Source: Paludibacteraceae bacterium (GTDB taxonomy: Bacteria > Bacteroidota > Bacteroidia > Bacteroidales > Paludibacteraceae). From it: DNA of 64,000 nt. The DNA lies in contig JAFXPK010000042.1 in assembly GCA_017527905.1 (NCBI GenBank), positions 1 to 64,000 of the forward strand. The letters are read 5' to 3'. The notes beneath the pieces were generated by a model. It had not been told where the DNA came from and searched no databases. It saw nothing but the letters and a program-made list of their open reading frames with translations. Positions 34,575 to 45,282 of this stretch are shown here, piece after piece (position 1 is the stretch's first letter; every line of letters starts with the position of its first letter). Both the position numbers and the translations under genes were made by a program.

Positions 34575-36422
34575 TTATTGGCGGAGGGTTGCCCACTCCC
34601 ACAGCTTACGGTAGAACTTGTGTTTCGTCAGCGTAGCCGCATTGCCGACGATCATCAGTTTCATGCGCGCCCGCGTCATCGCGACGTTCATGCGCCGTAG
34701 TTCCCTCAAGAAACCAATCTCACCCTCCTCGTTCGACCGCACCAGACTGATCATCACCACATCCCGCTCCTGCCCTTGGAATCCATCCACGGTATTAATC
34801 GTTATCAGATTACGGAAGGGCTTCAAGGCCTTATTCGAACGCAAGAGATGCCGAAGGTAATAGACCTGCGCCTTATAAGGGGAAATGACGCCAAAATCAA
34901 TCCGTTCGTCCAACACCCGATGAGGACCCACCTTCTCGATGAACTGGGAGAGTAGCGTGATGACCAATTCTCCCTCCATCTTGTTGACACGCCCCGCCGA
35001 AACAGCCACATACTCCTCGTCAAAGGAGAAGTTTTGCGTGTCGACCCACTCCACCGGCTCTTCATAGTCCAGGATACCACGACAGCGCACACTCTCCGAC
35101 GCTTTGAGTTTCCCTTCATAGAACCATTCGGAAGAGAACTGCATGATACGCTCATTCATCCTATACTGCACATCCAGCAGAGAAACCACATTAGGTTTAG
35201 TCTCGACGATTTTCTCCATCAACGTGTGGGACAAGCCCGCACGTTCCGCCTCAAAACACTTGATTGTAGGAGGCAACTGCTTATGGTCGCCCGCAAAGAT
35301 GACACGGTGGGTCTTGCAGATAGGGATCCAGCAAGCAGCCTCAATGGCCTGCGCCGCCTCGTCGATGAATAGGGATTGGAAAGTCCGCCCATACAGCAAC
35401 TGGTTCGCCGCGCCCACCAGCGTACAAGCCACCACACGTGCATTGGAGAAGAGGCTTTCACGAATCTCATACTCCAACGCCTCCGCCTTTTCCTTCACAG
35501 CCAACGCCTTGTCTCGATTCGTACGATAGAGCTCACGAACCGTCTTACGCATACCCCACAAAGTATCGTACTGAGGATGCGCCTCAAACATGCGTTCAAA
35601 CGTGTAAGAGAGCATTTTATCGTCCACACGACTAGGATTACCGATTCGCAGGACATTCACGCCACGATCAACCAATTGCTCAGAGATCCAATCCACCGCC
35701 ATATTGCTCTGCGCGCAAACCATCACCTGACTTTCACGCCGAAGCGTCTCGCATATCGCCTCGACCAACGTGGTGGTCTTGCCCGTACCCGGAGGGCCAT
35801 GGACAATCGCCACATCCTTCGCCATCAAAATCTTATTGACAGCCTCCTCCTGCGAAGCATTCAACCAGGGGAAACGCAGAGGAGAAAACGAGAGGACACC
35901 CGCTAGCCTGTCGCCCATAAGCGTCTCGCGAAGATCATACAGCCGACCGCTCTTCGCATTCAGCACCCTGTCGAGGGCATCGAACATGGCACGGTAACTG
36001 CTCTCGTCAAAACTAAGCTGGACACCTAACCGTTCGGAGGTCTCCAACACCGACAAACTGTCACGCCCCGGCAACACCAACACCAAGGAGTTCTCGGAAG
36101 AGAAACTCACCTGAGAGGCTATCTTTATCGTACGGATTTCATGGTTCATGCTAACCGTGAAGAACTCCACAGCCTTACCATACTCGAAATGATCGTCCCC
36201 CTCGTCGGAAGCCCCACCAGTGACCTCAACGACAAATTGATTCAGGGAGTTGTAATATGAGCGGCCCACCGATACGGGGAACCTGCAATTACCCGCAGCC
36301 ACCTTCTTCTCGACAGAGACCAGGTTAGACTGCGTGGTGAAGCTCTTCTTATCAAACTCATACTCCCGCATCAACAGGTCACGATGTTTCAGGAGGGATA
36401 ATACAGAAGCGTTAGCGGACAT
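34575..36422 (-). CDS. Superfamily 1 helicase (UPF1/IGHMBP2-like)
   Basis: A 615-residue ATP-dependent nucleic acid helicase of the SF1B UPF1-like group. Motifs in order: I (HGPPGTGKTTTLVEAI), Ia (CAQSNMAVDWI), II (FIDEAAQAIEA, a DEAA box), III (GDHKQLPPT), IV-V (NTVDGFQGQERDVVMISLVRS in part) and VI (RRMNVAMTRARMKL). The family includes archaeal and bacterial homologues acting on DNA or RNA 5'-to-3'; the cellular role is not known. The frame is open to 36479, but that extension lies over the terminator of the upstream surface-protein gene, so the ATG at 36422 (MSANASVLSLL) is chosen. No partner nuclease gene is nearby. Confidence 0.9.
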   Translation of the reverse strand: MSANASVLSLLKHRDLLMREYEFDKKSFTTQSNLVSVEKKVAAGNCRFPVSVGRSYYNSLNQFVVEVTGGASDEGDDHFEYGKAVEFFTVSMNHEIRTIKIASQVSFSSENSLVLVLPGRDSLSVLETSERLGVQLSFDESSYRAMFDALDRVLNAKSGRLYDLRETLMGDRLAGVLSFSPLRFPWLNASQEEAVNKILMAKDVAIVHGPPGTGKTTTLVEAICETLRRESQVMVCAQSNMAVDWISEQLVDRGVNVLRIGNPSRVDDKMLSYTFERMFEAHPQYDTLWGMRKTVRELYRTNRDKALAVKEKAEALEYEIRESLFSNARVVACTLVGAANQLLYGRTFQSLFIDEAAQAIEAACWIPICKTHRVIFAGDHKQLPPTIKCFEAERAGLSHTLMEKIVETKPNVVSLLDVQYRMNERIMQFSSEWFYEGKLKASESVRCRGILDYEEPVEWVDTQNFSFDEEYVAVSAGRVNKMEGELVITLLSQFIEKVGPHRVLDERIDFGVISPYKAQVYYLRHLLRSNKALKPFRNLITINTVDGFQGQERDVVMISLVRSNEEGEIGFLRELRRMNVAMTRARMKLMIVGNAATLTKHKFYRKLWEWATLRQ

Positions 36423-36450
36423 GAAAAAGACTAAACTTATAACTAAAAAA

Positions 36451-36476
36451 GAAGACCGCCCACAAGAGCGGTCTTC
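36451..36476 (-). terminator. Terminator of the giant surface protein gene
   Basis: A 9-bp stem GAAGACCGC / GCGGTCTTC with an eight-base loop, followed on the minus strand by TTTTTTAG, 20 bases after the stop at 36496. Confidence 0.88.
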
Positions 36477-36495
36477 CATTGATTATCTGAAAAAA

Positions 36496-39400
36496 TTATT
36501 GTCGGAAATAAACGACCTCGATAGTACCCTTGAACCTGACGCCATTGATTACCGCATCGTAGAAGAAGACACCTGGGTCAACCATTCTACCATTGTAATC
36601 GGAGCCATTCCAACCGTTCGTACCCTCAAATATCTTTTGTCCATAACGATCGAAGATAGTCACCTGACGTCTCTCCAAGAAGATATCGTTGAGACCATCC
36701 TTACGGAACGGTGTAAAGGCGGTCGGAACACGGGTCAACACATCGATATTATACAAATTGGATAGAACTGCAGGGCAAACGCCATCGCCCACCAAAACAT
36801 AATACTTAGAAGAATCCGTAGGGAAGAATGGGTAATAAGTGTGGAGTTCCTCAAAGTCCCTATACAAGATGGAATCCTGCATTTCTTCGCTCACCGGAGT
36901 CAACATATTACCATCCTTGTCATAAGTGGTCGACTCGCCATCGAACCCATTCAGAACCTTATACCAAGAATAGAACACCGGTTGGTAATGATGCGTGTTG
37001 ACAGACAATACAACCTCATCACCGATGTAGCAACGAGTAACACCCAACGGATTAGTCGTCAATACCAACGAATCACGAACGAAACGCTCATGCATGACAA
37101 GCAAAACGCTGTCACGTCTGAACACCTTGTAGTCACGCCAAGCGTTCAGATTATCCACAGAACCCACTAACCGCAAGCTATCCTCGAGCGTGAGCACGTC
37201 TTCCTCACAAGGAGTGAAGATGCTATTGTAACTGGTCGTACGTCCACAAGAGTTCTCGGCGAAATAGTAAGCCGGAATCTGAGGCTTCGTATAAGGAACT
37301 GGGCTATTCGGAACATAATCCGCGGAATCCAAGATCCATCCAACCTTAGTGATTTCAGAGCCCATAGCCTCAACGCATACAGACGTGATGCTATCCATCG
37401 TCCTCAGATTAAGGGAATCATCTTCACAAAGAGGAATGTCACGAGTGAGCATGTTGATTCTCGGCTTCTCGTTAATGCTCAAATATGAATAGGCTGTATC
37501 GGCGCACTGCGTTGTCGTATCCATAACGACAAAGACATATGTGCCAGTCTGGGAATGTCTGTTAAGATGAGTCCGTTTGATACGGTTCGCATCGTCAGCA
37601 GCCTTGTTATCCGTGTAGAACTTGTTATAGTAAGTAGCCTTGTTATCACTAAACAAAATGTTCGAAGGTGAAATGCTCTCCTTGTAACAATCATACACGA
37701 ACGTACTTGGAATCGAACGGATCTTACCATTCGTCTCGATCATCACGTAACCGGAAGCGAAACGCACATCCTGAGACCACAGATCGATATAAGTGGAGTC
37801 GTTCTCCCTACATATGGTAAGGTCGTTGGCCGCCAATGAAACGACATTCTTCGGCTTCATGACACGGGCGAACATCTTGATACTATCCCTGTTACCACAC
37901 TTATCGGCGGAATAGATCCAAACGTCAGTGTCTTCCGTAATCACGACACCTGGAGAAGGCACTTGCCAAAGGGTGATGTCATCCGTCTCCGTACATTCAT
38001 CCTGTACATAGTTCCTGAACTTCGTATACAAAGGAGGCACAGTCATAGTACATTTCTTGATGTTCGAAGCAAGAACCGTATCCTTAAAGTTATCAGGCAA
38101 TACGAACCTAGGAGCGACTGAATCCACCACAAGGACAACCTGAACCATAGGAGCGCTCTCATTACCGCACTTATCCTTAGCCACCCAAGAACGCCAGATT
38201 GTGTAGTTGTTGTAAGAACAATCATGGATATCCTCAGAACGGTTCTTCTGGACAGACTTGATGATCTCAATCTCCTCTTTCATAGAGCAATTATCCGTAG
38301 CGTCGATTGCTACATCCTCCATCTGAAGAGCGACCTCAATCAGAGAATCCTGATCACATGCGATCTTAATGGTATCCAAATGCGTTAGGATCACTGGAGG
38401 CGTGACATCCTTAATAGTGTACGTCTGGCTACAAGACTCATCCTGGCCACGGATATCGGAGATATGATATGTACGTACCAACTTATAATCGCAAGGAGCA
38501 GATCCTCGCTCAGTCTCCTCATAACGGAAGGAGCCCTCTTGATACTTATGCATTTCAGAGATATAACCACCCGCACTCAGGAATTCCTCAATTGACGCAT
38601 AAGGAGTCGGAATCTCACCGTAGCACTCGTAATTAACTGTAGTGTCAATAGGAGGACAATCAATGATGATACGGATCATATCCACGATGTCGACAACCTG
38701 ATGGCAGACAACCGTATCCCCGAACAAATAGCGGAATTTCCAATAGACAGTCGTAGGACCAATCTGATAATCGGCCAAGCTATCCAATCCGTCGGAACGG
38801 GAGAATTCTATCGTCGCAGCGTGACAATTGTCGATTGTGATTTCAGGCTTCTCAAGGCCTTTCAAACGGACTTCCTCCGCTGTCGCATATCTCTTCTCCA
38901 TCAACTCAAGACTTATAGTATCCTTCAATGTGGAGCAATCGAACAACTTCGTCTTCAAGTTCACATTCATTTCGCAGGAATCCTTCATGATTCCCCTCTT
39001 GTCAATGAAGATCCACCTGATATTGGTTACGCCAAGAGGGAAGTCCTGAGAGTTCCAAACGATAGGCTTACCAGCATCGTCCACCACAAGTTCTCCATTG
39101 TAACGGCGCTCAATGATCGGCACAATGGTATCGTCATCACAGATGTCATAAGCAGTTGGCGGCGTGATACGATTCATAAGTGTATCCGCATTCATGGAGC
39201 ACTTGCCTTCCTCCAACTCTATGATAAATGTAGTGTCAGCCGCACAATTCGTCATCTCAAGTCTAACGGAATCGATGACATCCATATACGACACACAAGA
39301 GTCCTGGTTACCCGCTTTATCCGTGAAGAGCCATACGAATTTGTGCACCTCCGTAGGATACATGGCCGTCCTAACCTCATCCCCACGGTATACGATGACA

Positions 39401-42400
39401 GAACTATCCTTTTGCTTAACGTAAGCTATCAATTCAGGGTATAACGTACCATCGCAGGCATCCCAAACCGAAAGTTCCGGCAAGCGGAGCGAATCATATG
39501 GTATCATACACTCTTTCGCATAAACCGACATCTCAGGATCCTTACATACAGAATCCAAGATCGGCGGAGTGAGATCCACCACATGCAGAGGCGTGATACA
39601 ACTATCCAAGTCACCCTTGCCGTTCTCGAAGTAGAAGATCACCTTGTGGTAACCGAGAGGGAACGAATCCGCCAGACAAGAAGGAAGAGTCTCAGGTTTC
39701 ATCACCTTCAAAGCCATTCTTTCGATAGTATCCTCAGCGCATACGGTCTCAAACTGGCCATTGCGATGCTGTACCCTTTTTACCGGCACAGAATCCTTCG
39801 ACGTGTACGGGATGTTGCATGACAACTCCACGGTTGTACCTGTAGATGAGAACGTGCTGTCCAAATAGAGGGCACGAACCACCTTGAACGGATAGATTAT
39901 CGTGTCATAATCCCTAGATAATGCGGCACTGATACCCATATTCTCATACTCGTATGGTGTACCCGAGCATGCATCATACGTATACTTCGTCTCACAGAAA
40001 TACTGAACCTTACCATGAGAGATATTGTCAAGTGTGAACGGAGACGGAGCCATACAATTCAGCGGATCAACCGGCGTGTTTGGACCAACGTCCGTACATT
40101 CCATATCAATCGGAGGATTGGAAGAGATAATCACATTCTGAGTACAGAAAACAGTGTCATATCTCTGCGTGTCATAATGGAAGACATCGCTCGTGAATTC
40201 ATAATACACGGTGGTTATACCGATAGGGAAGCGATGTTTCAGGAACTGCTCCTCTGTAAGGATGGAATCTACCGCATATGCGACAGAGTCACCTTTGTCG
40301 TCCACGCACTTTCCTGTGAAGCTAATCTTAAGCTTCACGTTTCCGCAATACAACGGATCAGGCTGAGGGATGGTCAAAAGACCAGCCAACTTATAGTCCG
40401 TGTCCGGATTAACGGTTTCCTGAGCTTGTGCGGATGCATATTTATATTCACGATATGGGTTCTTGTTCACGATACTCCTCAAAGGGTTCTGCAGGCTATC
40501 ACAATGGAACAGCGGCACACTATCCTCCACATTTACCCTCGTATGGCAATAGCTAGGATTACCCGCTGGATCGACAAAATTCCAGAGGATGAATGTGGTA
40601 CCCACCTCATAATCATCCGTCATGGCTTTATCCATGGAATAATTGGCAGGGTCAAGTCCCGGATCAAGCATACCATGTTTCATCACTTGAGAACGTCCTG
40701 AATAGACGCCCTTCAACATAATGAGCGTATCCTTGAAAGTGAGGTCTTGCAAATACGGTTCCTTGATATCCAAATCCCTACCCGGACGAGCCACGCAACC
40801 ATTTTCGGCAGAGACCTTCACATTATAATCCTTCAGCGAATCACAAGCCACGACAGCTGGGTGCAGATCCTTCACCAACAATGTATAGGAGCAAGAATCC
40901 GACTTGCCACAACCGTCCGTCACCGTGATTTTCACATCTCCCTTACCTGAGAATAAGGTCAGAGCGGTCGCCGGCAAATTTTCCAACTCTATTTTATGCA
41001 GCGTATAGGTCGAGTCGAAACTGTGGGTTGTATCGTCCGCCACATAGTGTAAATTCACGTGCACAGCCGGATCATCGTCACAACTGGTTTTGAAATAAGG
41101 TATCGGCAAGAAGATTGTGGTATCCAATTGCCCCTCATCCAATTCATATTCAGAAGGTTGCGACAACGAATCACAGTTGACGGATGGAGCATGCGTAGCC
41201 TTCATCGTGAACTCGTCACTGACCGATGCCTTACATACGCCATTCACCACCTCCAACGAAACAGGGAAAGTTCCATCGACCATATTACACAAGGCTTGCT
41301 TGTCGTAACCGTCGATATGGATGACACTGTCGCTCGTCATTGTGGCGCCAGTGAAATTCCATGTGTAACCAGCCACTTTCCGATAACCCTCCAATAAGAT
41401 GGTATCCGAAGATGTAGCCGCGCATATCGTGTCCTCACCACGCTTCGTGGTGAAATTCAAACCTGAGACATCCGGCTGATCGTAGATCCACACATCGAAG
41501 CTATCCTTACTTTCATAGGTTTGGGAAAGATTACCTTCACTATCCTTAATATGAGAAGTAACGAACAACCTATACGGGACATTCGGGGAATAAGAGCTAC
41601 TTAATTTCGCACCCTGCCCGACGTTTACATATGCAGAATCACCGCTAGGGACAACGCTTAACGATACATTTGTCGAATTTTCATCCTCACCATTCGGATA
41701 CTCCAACCACCATTTATATGAATAGTCTTCGCCATTCTCCCTTATCCACTCCAATACGGACTGATCCTTCAACCAATAACGCTGGCTATGAGGATAACTG
41801 ACAGCACAAATATTCTCTCCACCCACACCAGGGCCGACAGAACCACAAATCTTACCTCCTAACGCAAAATTGACGTAGTCTTTCGGGTTGTTGGCATCCG
41901 CCACACCATAGTAGAACACTCCTTTTTCCTTGATTGAAATATACGCCCGTTGTCTCTTACCATATTGATCCAACTCATAAGTGACCTCATCGGAAGGTAT
42001 CTCCCTTCCGTTTGTATATGTTCCATCCGGATATTTATACCATACGTAATTCGCACCATGCGGGAAACCCTCCGTATTTACAACAATATCTTCTCCCACA
42101 CAAGCGATTCGAGGTTCCATACAAACACCAGCCACCTCGGCACTAATGTAATCTATCGCCAATCTCGCACATCTAGGGAACTGTTCAAAACGAGGCTTAA
42201 ATCCATAATCAACAGGTCCATCCATTGGGATGTCACCATAGTATGTCATTTCGAAACGGAATATATTTAACTGACCCTTACGATACGAATTAGCGATTCG
42301 GGCTCCATACTTAAACGACGTATTATCATTATTAGATGAAACCGTTTCTCTATCAATTAACACTTCACCTGTCAAATCATTATAAATCGATATTTCCAAC

Positions 42401-43248
42401 ACATCCCTAGACTTCGTTCCCTGATCGGTTCGCGCATACATCTTCGCTTCCGGATCCCAATCACAACCAGGACCTGCAGGGACTATCATATAAAAACGAG
42501 TGGTAAAACGATATGACTTGCCACCATATGTTTCGCGAGGAAATCCCAATCTAAATGGAGAACAATTCACATAAGGCTCCACAACATAGAAATTATTCTG
42601 CGGACTTTTGATACTGAGTTCCACGCCCAAATCGCTTTGTTTAACAATCCTACCCTCAGGACCAGCCTCTTCCGGATTAGAATTTCTCGTGAACGATATC
42701 CCTTGCTCGTAAAAATATTGTTCCAAACAACTATTTGGAATGTTATACCAATCTGAACTGGACATGGAAGTGCATCCTGATTTTAAATTAAAGTCAGTGC
42801 CTCGATAATACTCTCCCGTGGATGTTTGGTGACAATCCTTGATATTACACACTGATTTCTGAGCAATCATCGCACTTACCGAATCGCAAAAATGCACATT
42901 CTTCTCATCATTCACCGCATTCGCAACAACTTTCACATACAATGGCGTCTGTCCCATCGAAAGCGTATTGGAAGGGTAAATTCGTTTCCCCCTCGACACC
43001 CAATCAATCCCATTCGAGGAAACATACCAATCGTACGTAAGGAACAAGGAGTCGGACTCGTTCACATGCATTCCCATCATTTCAAACGCAATAGGATCTT
43101 TCGGGCATGCCTCCACCGTGTTGTTAGTAGAGAGGTACGCACCCACAAACGGATCCGCTATACTCTGCGCCGACACGCACAAAGGGAAGAAAAGGGTGCA
43201 AAGAAGCAGCGTCAACTTTTTCAACCCCCTATCAATATTCGAGTTCAT
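36496..43248 (-). CDS. Giant secreted protein with HYR-like repeats and a T9SS type B C-terminal domain
   Basis: A 2250-residue exported protein. The ATG at 43248 begins a signal peptide (LTLLLCTLFFPLCVSAQS). The N-terminal 600 residues hold an Ig-like block and an unrecognised region. From about residue 700 onward the chain is a series of beta-sandwich units with the HYR-like pattern D-x-C-G-N/K-x-D-S-C ... V-x-D-x-x-P-P/L-x-x-x-C, at least nine copies, rich in Cys and Asp. The C-terminus is a gliding-motility/CHU_C domain (VPTAFTPFRKDGLNDIF, FDRYGQKIFEG, GWNGSDYNGR, GVFFYDAVI, GTIEVVYFRQ), the type B sorting signal of the type IX secretion system. Expected on the cell surface or released. 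Possibly an adhesin; no enzyme motif seen. Confidence 0.9.
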   Translation of the reverse strand: MNSNIDRGLKKLTLLLCTLFFPLCVSAQSIADPFVGAYLSTNNTVEACPKDPIAFEMMGMHVNESDSLFLTYDWYVSSNGIDWVSRGKRIYPSNTLSMGQTPLYVKVVANAVNDEKNVHFCDSVSAMIAQKSVCNIKDCHQTSTGEYYRGTDFNLKSGCTSMSSSDWYNIPNSCLEQYFYEQGISFTRNSNPEEAGPEGRIVKQSDLGVELSIKSPQNNFYVVEPYVNCSPFRLGFPRETYGGKSYRFTTRFYMIVPAGPGCDWDPEAKMYARTDQGTKSRDVLEISIYNDLTGEVLIDRETVSSNNDNTSFKYGARIANSYRKGQLNIFRFEMTYYGDIPMDGPVDYGFKPRFEQFPRCARLAIDYISAEVAGVCMEPRIACVGEDIVVNTEGFPHGANYVWYKYPDGTYTNGREIPSDEVTYELDQYGKRQRAYISIKEKGVFYYGVADANNPKDYVNFALGGKICGSVGPGVGGENICAVSYPHSQRYWLKDQSVLEWIRENGEDYSYKWWLEYPNGEDENSTNVSLSVVPSGDSAYVNVGQGAKLSSSYSPNVPYRLFVTSHIKDSEGNLSQTYESKDSFDVWIYDQPDVSGLNFTTKRGEDTICAATSSDTILLEGYRKVAGYTWNFTGATMTSDSVIHIDGYDKQALCNMVDGTFPVSLEVVNGVCKASVSDEFTMKATHAPSVNCDSLSQPSEYELDEGQLDTTIFLPIPYFKTSCDDDPAVHVNLHYVADDTTHSFDSTYTLHKIELENLPATALTLFSGKGDVKITVTDGCGKSDSCSYTLLVKDLHPAVVACDSLKDYNVKVSAENGCVARPGRDLDIKEPYLQDLTFKDTLIMLKGVYSGRSQVMKHGMLDPGLDPANYSMDKAMTDDYEVGTTFILWNFVDPAGNPSYCHTRVNVEDSVPLFHCDSLQNPLRSIVNKNPYREYKYASAQAQETVNPDTDYKLAGLLTIPQPDPLYCGNVKLKISFTGKCVDDKGDSVAYAVDSILTEEQFLKHRFPIGITTVYYEFTSDVFHYDTQRYDTVFCTQNVIISSNPPIDMECTDVGPNTPVDPLNCMAPSPFTLDNISHGKVQYFCETKYTYDACSGTPYEYENMGISAALSRDYDTIIYPFKVVRALYLDSTFSSTGTTVELSCNIPYTSKDSVPVKRVQHRNGQFETVCAEDTIERMALKVMKPETLPSCLADSFPLGYHKVIFYFENGKGDLDSCITPLHVVDLTPPILDSVCKDPEMSVYAKECMIPYDSLRLPELSVWDACDGTLYPELIAYVKQKDSSVIVYRGDEVRTAMYPTEVHKFVWLFTDKAGNQDSCVSYMDVIDSVRLEMTNCAADTTFIIELEEGKCSMNADTLMNRITPPTAYDICDDDTIVPIIERRYNGELVVDDAGKPIVWNSQDFPLGVTNIRWIFIDKRGIMKDSCEMNVNLKTKLFDCSTLKDTISLELMEKRYATAEEVRLKGLEKPEITIDNCHAATIEFSRSDGLDSLADYQIGPTTVYWKFRYLFGDTVVCHQVVDIVDMIRIIIDCPPIDTTVNYECYGEIPTPYASIEEFLSAGGYISEMHKYQEGSFRYEETERGSAPCDYKLVRTYHISDIRGQDESCSQTYTIKDVTPPVILTHLDTIKIACDQDSLIEVALQMEDVAIDATDNCSMKEEIEIIKSVQKNRSEDIHDCSYNNYTIWRSWVAKDKCGNESAPMVQVVLVVDSVAPRFVLPDNFKDTVLASNIKKCTMTVPPLYTKFRNYVQDECTETDDITLWQVPSPGVVITEDTDVWIYSADKCGNRDSIKMFARVMKPKNVVSLAANDLTICRENDSTYIDLWSQDVRFASGYVMIETNGKIRSIPSTFVYDCYKESISPSNILFSDNKATYYNKFYTDNKAADDANRIKRTHLNRHSQTGTYVFVVMDTTTQCADTAYSYLSINEKPRINMLTRDIPLCEDDSLNLRTMDSITSVCVEAMGSEITKVGWILDSADYVPNSPVPYTKPQIPAYYFAENSCGRTTSYNSIFTPCEEDVLTLEDSLRLVGSVDNLNAWRDYKVFRRDSVLLVMHERFVRDSLVLTTNPLGVTRCYIGDEVVLSVNTHHYQPVFYSWYKVLNGFDGESTTYDKDGNMLTPVSEEMQDSILYRDFEELHTYYPFFPTDSSKYYVLVGDGVCPAVLSNLYNIDVLTRVPTAFTPFRKDGLNDIFLERRQVTIFDRYGQKIFEGTNGWNGSDYNGRMVDPGVFFYDAVINGVRFKGTIEVVYFRQ

Positions 43249-43641
43249 TATATAACAATTTAAATTACTCATTACAAGATATATATTAAATACAACTGTT
43301 TTCACGACATATAAAATTCAAATCATCATTCATGCTAAATTAAAGTGTATTTGTTCTAATATCATTCTATGTTTTTCTCCACAACTCGTCATCACCAAGA
43401 AACATACTCAATACTATACAACAATTCTTTCTTTTAACACATACAAATACGTTCAATGAATCTGAAGCCTTCGCACAGAAAATCAAACTCTATACCGCAA
43501 CAAAATTAAACTAAATTTTTCTATTTGTAAATAAATCCTAAAAAAATAGCGCAAAAAAAGATTATTTTTCGCCTTCTAACCCGCAAATATGTGTTCTATA
43601 ACATATTAAAAATACTTTTCCGCAAACAGAACATCAAGAAA
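43249..43641. other. AT-rich upstream region of the giant surface protein gene
   Basis: About 390 bases without a gene on either strand, much richer in A and T than the surroundings. No exact TAnnTTTG box was found near the start at 43248; a one-mismatch box (CATATTTG) lies at about 43582-43589 on the minus strand. A long leader or a different promoter type is possible. No hairpin other than the glyS terminator stands out. Confidence 0.6.
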
Positions 43642-43675
43642 AACGGGAGGAGAGGAATGATTCTCCCCTCCCGTT
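43642..43675 (-). terminator. Terminator of the cyclophilin-glyS operon
   Basis: A long stem (AACGGGAGG, mismatch, GAG, and complement) followed on the minus strand by TTTTTCTTG, 14 bases after the glyS stop. Confidence 0.88.
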
Positions 43676-43688
43676 ATCTTTAGGAACA

Positions 43689-45242
43689 TCAATCCTGCTC
43701 CATCATTTTTTTGAAAAGATTACGCATATTGACCGCCTCACCAATGATTTTGTGCAAGTCCGACACTTTCACGCGGTCCTGCTTCATCGTGTCGCGGTAA
43801 CGGAGCGTAACCGTATCATCCTCCAATGTCTGATGGTCTACCGTCACGCAGAACGGAGTACCAATGGCGTCTTGGCGGCGATAACGCTTGCCGATAGTGT
43901 CTTTCTCCTCGTAAGCGCAACGGTAATCGAACTTCAGCTCGTTCATGATCTCCGTGGCCTTCTCAGGAAGACCTTCCTTCTTCAGCAACGGAAGGACAGC
44001 ACATTTCACTGGAGCCAAAGCCGGTGGCAACGAAAGGACAACCCTCTTGTCGCCTCCCTCCAACTGTTCCTCCTTGTACGAAGCAGCCATGACGGAGAGG
44101 AACATACGGTCCACACCGATGGACGTCTCGATCACGTAAGGAATATATGACTTGTTCTCCTCTGGATCGAAGTACTCCAACTTCTTTCCGGAGAATTGTC
44201 CATGACGTGACAAATCCCAGTTCGTACGGGAGTGGATACCCTCCACCTCCTTGAATCCGAAAGGCATGAGAAACTCGATGTCGGTAGCCGCATTGGCGTA
44301 GTGAGCCAACTTGTCGTGATCGTGGTAACGATACTTCTCGTCGCCCAAACCAAGCGCCTTGTGCCACTTCAGGCGGAACGCCTTCCAATGTTTGAACCAC
44401 TCCATCTCCGTACCCGGCTTGCAGAAGAACTGCATCTCCATCTGCTCGAACTCACGCATACGGAAAATGAACTGTCGTGCCACGATCTCGTTACGGAAAG
44501 CCTTACCAATCTGGGCGATACCGAAAGGCACCTTCATTCTACCCGTCTTCTGTACGTTCAGGAAGTTGGTGAAGATACCCTGGCAAGTCTCAGGACGCAA
44601 ATAGATGGACATGGTGTTGTCCGCAGTGGAACCCACCTCCGTCTTGAACATCAAGTTGAACTGTTTCACATCCGTCCAGTTCTTCGTGCCACTGATCGGA
44701 CAAACGATTTCCTCGTCAAGGATGATTTGCTTCAACTCGTCCAAATTATTGTCGTTCAAGGCCTTGGAGAAACGCTCGTGAAGTGCATCACGTTTTTGGA
44801 TATGCTCCATCACCCTAGGGTTCGTTGATTTGAATTTCTCCTCATCAAACGCATCGCCGAACTTCTTGGCAGCCTTCTCGACCTCCTTGTTGATTTTCTC
44901 GTCATACTTGGCGATTTGGTCCTCGATAAGGACATCCGCACGATAACGTTTCTTGGAATCGCGGTTGTCGATCAACGGGTCATTGAACGCATCCACGTGA
45001 CCGGAAGCCTTCCAAGTAGTAGGTTCCATAAAAATAGCGGCGTCGATACCGACGATATTTTGGTGGAGCAACGTCATGCTATCCCACCAATACTTTTTAA
45101 TGTTGTTCTTCAACTCGACACCATTCTGACCATAGTCATAGACGGCGGCCAATCCGCCATATATTTCGCTTGAAGGGAAAACAAAACCGTATTCCTTACA
45201 GTGCGAAACCAACTGTTTAAAAACTTCTTCCTGTGAAGCCAT
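43689..45242 (-). CDS. glyS: Glycyl-tRNA synthetase, homodimeric class II type
   Basis: A 517-residue alpha2-type glycyl-tRNA synthetase (the eukaryote-like form, not the alpha2beta2 GlyQ/GlyS of Proteobacteria). Class II motifs are visible: YGGLAAVYDYGQNGVELKNNI at the N-terminus, motif 2 in the region FRNEIVARQFIFRMREFEQMEMQFF (quoted in part: RMREFEQMEMQF), ATDIEFLMPFGFKEVEGIHSRTNWDL and the C-terminal motif 3 ETSIGVDRMFL. The anticodon-binding domain follows (PPALAPVKCAVLPLL). It charges tRNA-Gly in the cytoplasm. It lies 40 bases after the cyclophilin gene and ends at the terminator at 43642-43675. The symbol glyQS is also used for this form. Confidence 0.96.
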   Translation of the reverse strand: MASQEEVFKQLVSHCKEYGFVFPSSEIYGGLAAVYDYGQNGVELKNNIKKYWWDSMTLLHQNIVGIDAAIFMEPTTWKASGHVDAFNDPLIDNRDSKKRYRADVLIEDQIAKYDEKINKEVEKAAKKFGDAFDEEKFKSTNPRVMEHIQKRDALHERFSKALNDNNLDELKQIILDEEIVCPISGTKNWTDVKQFNLMFKTEVGSTADNTMSIYLRPETCQGIFTNFLNVQKTGRMKVPFGIAQIGKAFRNEIVARQFIFRMREFEQMEMQFFCKPGTEMEWFKHWKAFRLKWHKALGLGDEKYRYHDHDKLAHYANAATDIEFLMPFGFKEVEGIHSRTNWDLSRHGQFSGKKLEYFDPEENKSYIPYVIETSIGVDRMFLSVMAASYKEEQLEGGDKRVVLSLPPALAPVKCAVLPLLKKEGLPEKATEIMNELKFDYRCAYEEKDTIGKRYRRQDAIGTPFCVTVDHQTLEDDTVTLRYRDTMKQDRVKVSDLHKIIGEAVNMRNLFKKMMEQD

Positions 45243-45282
45243 TACCTTTATGTATTATAAATTAATATCCATTTTGAACAAA

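Noticed and set aside
36423..36479. N-terminal extension of the helicase
   Set aside because: The extension lies on the terminator hairpin of the upstream gene; the ATG at 36422 is the better start.
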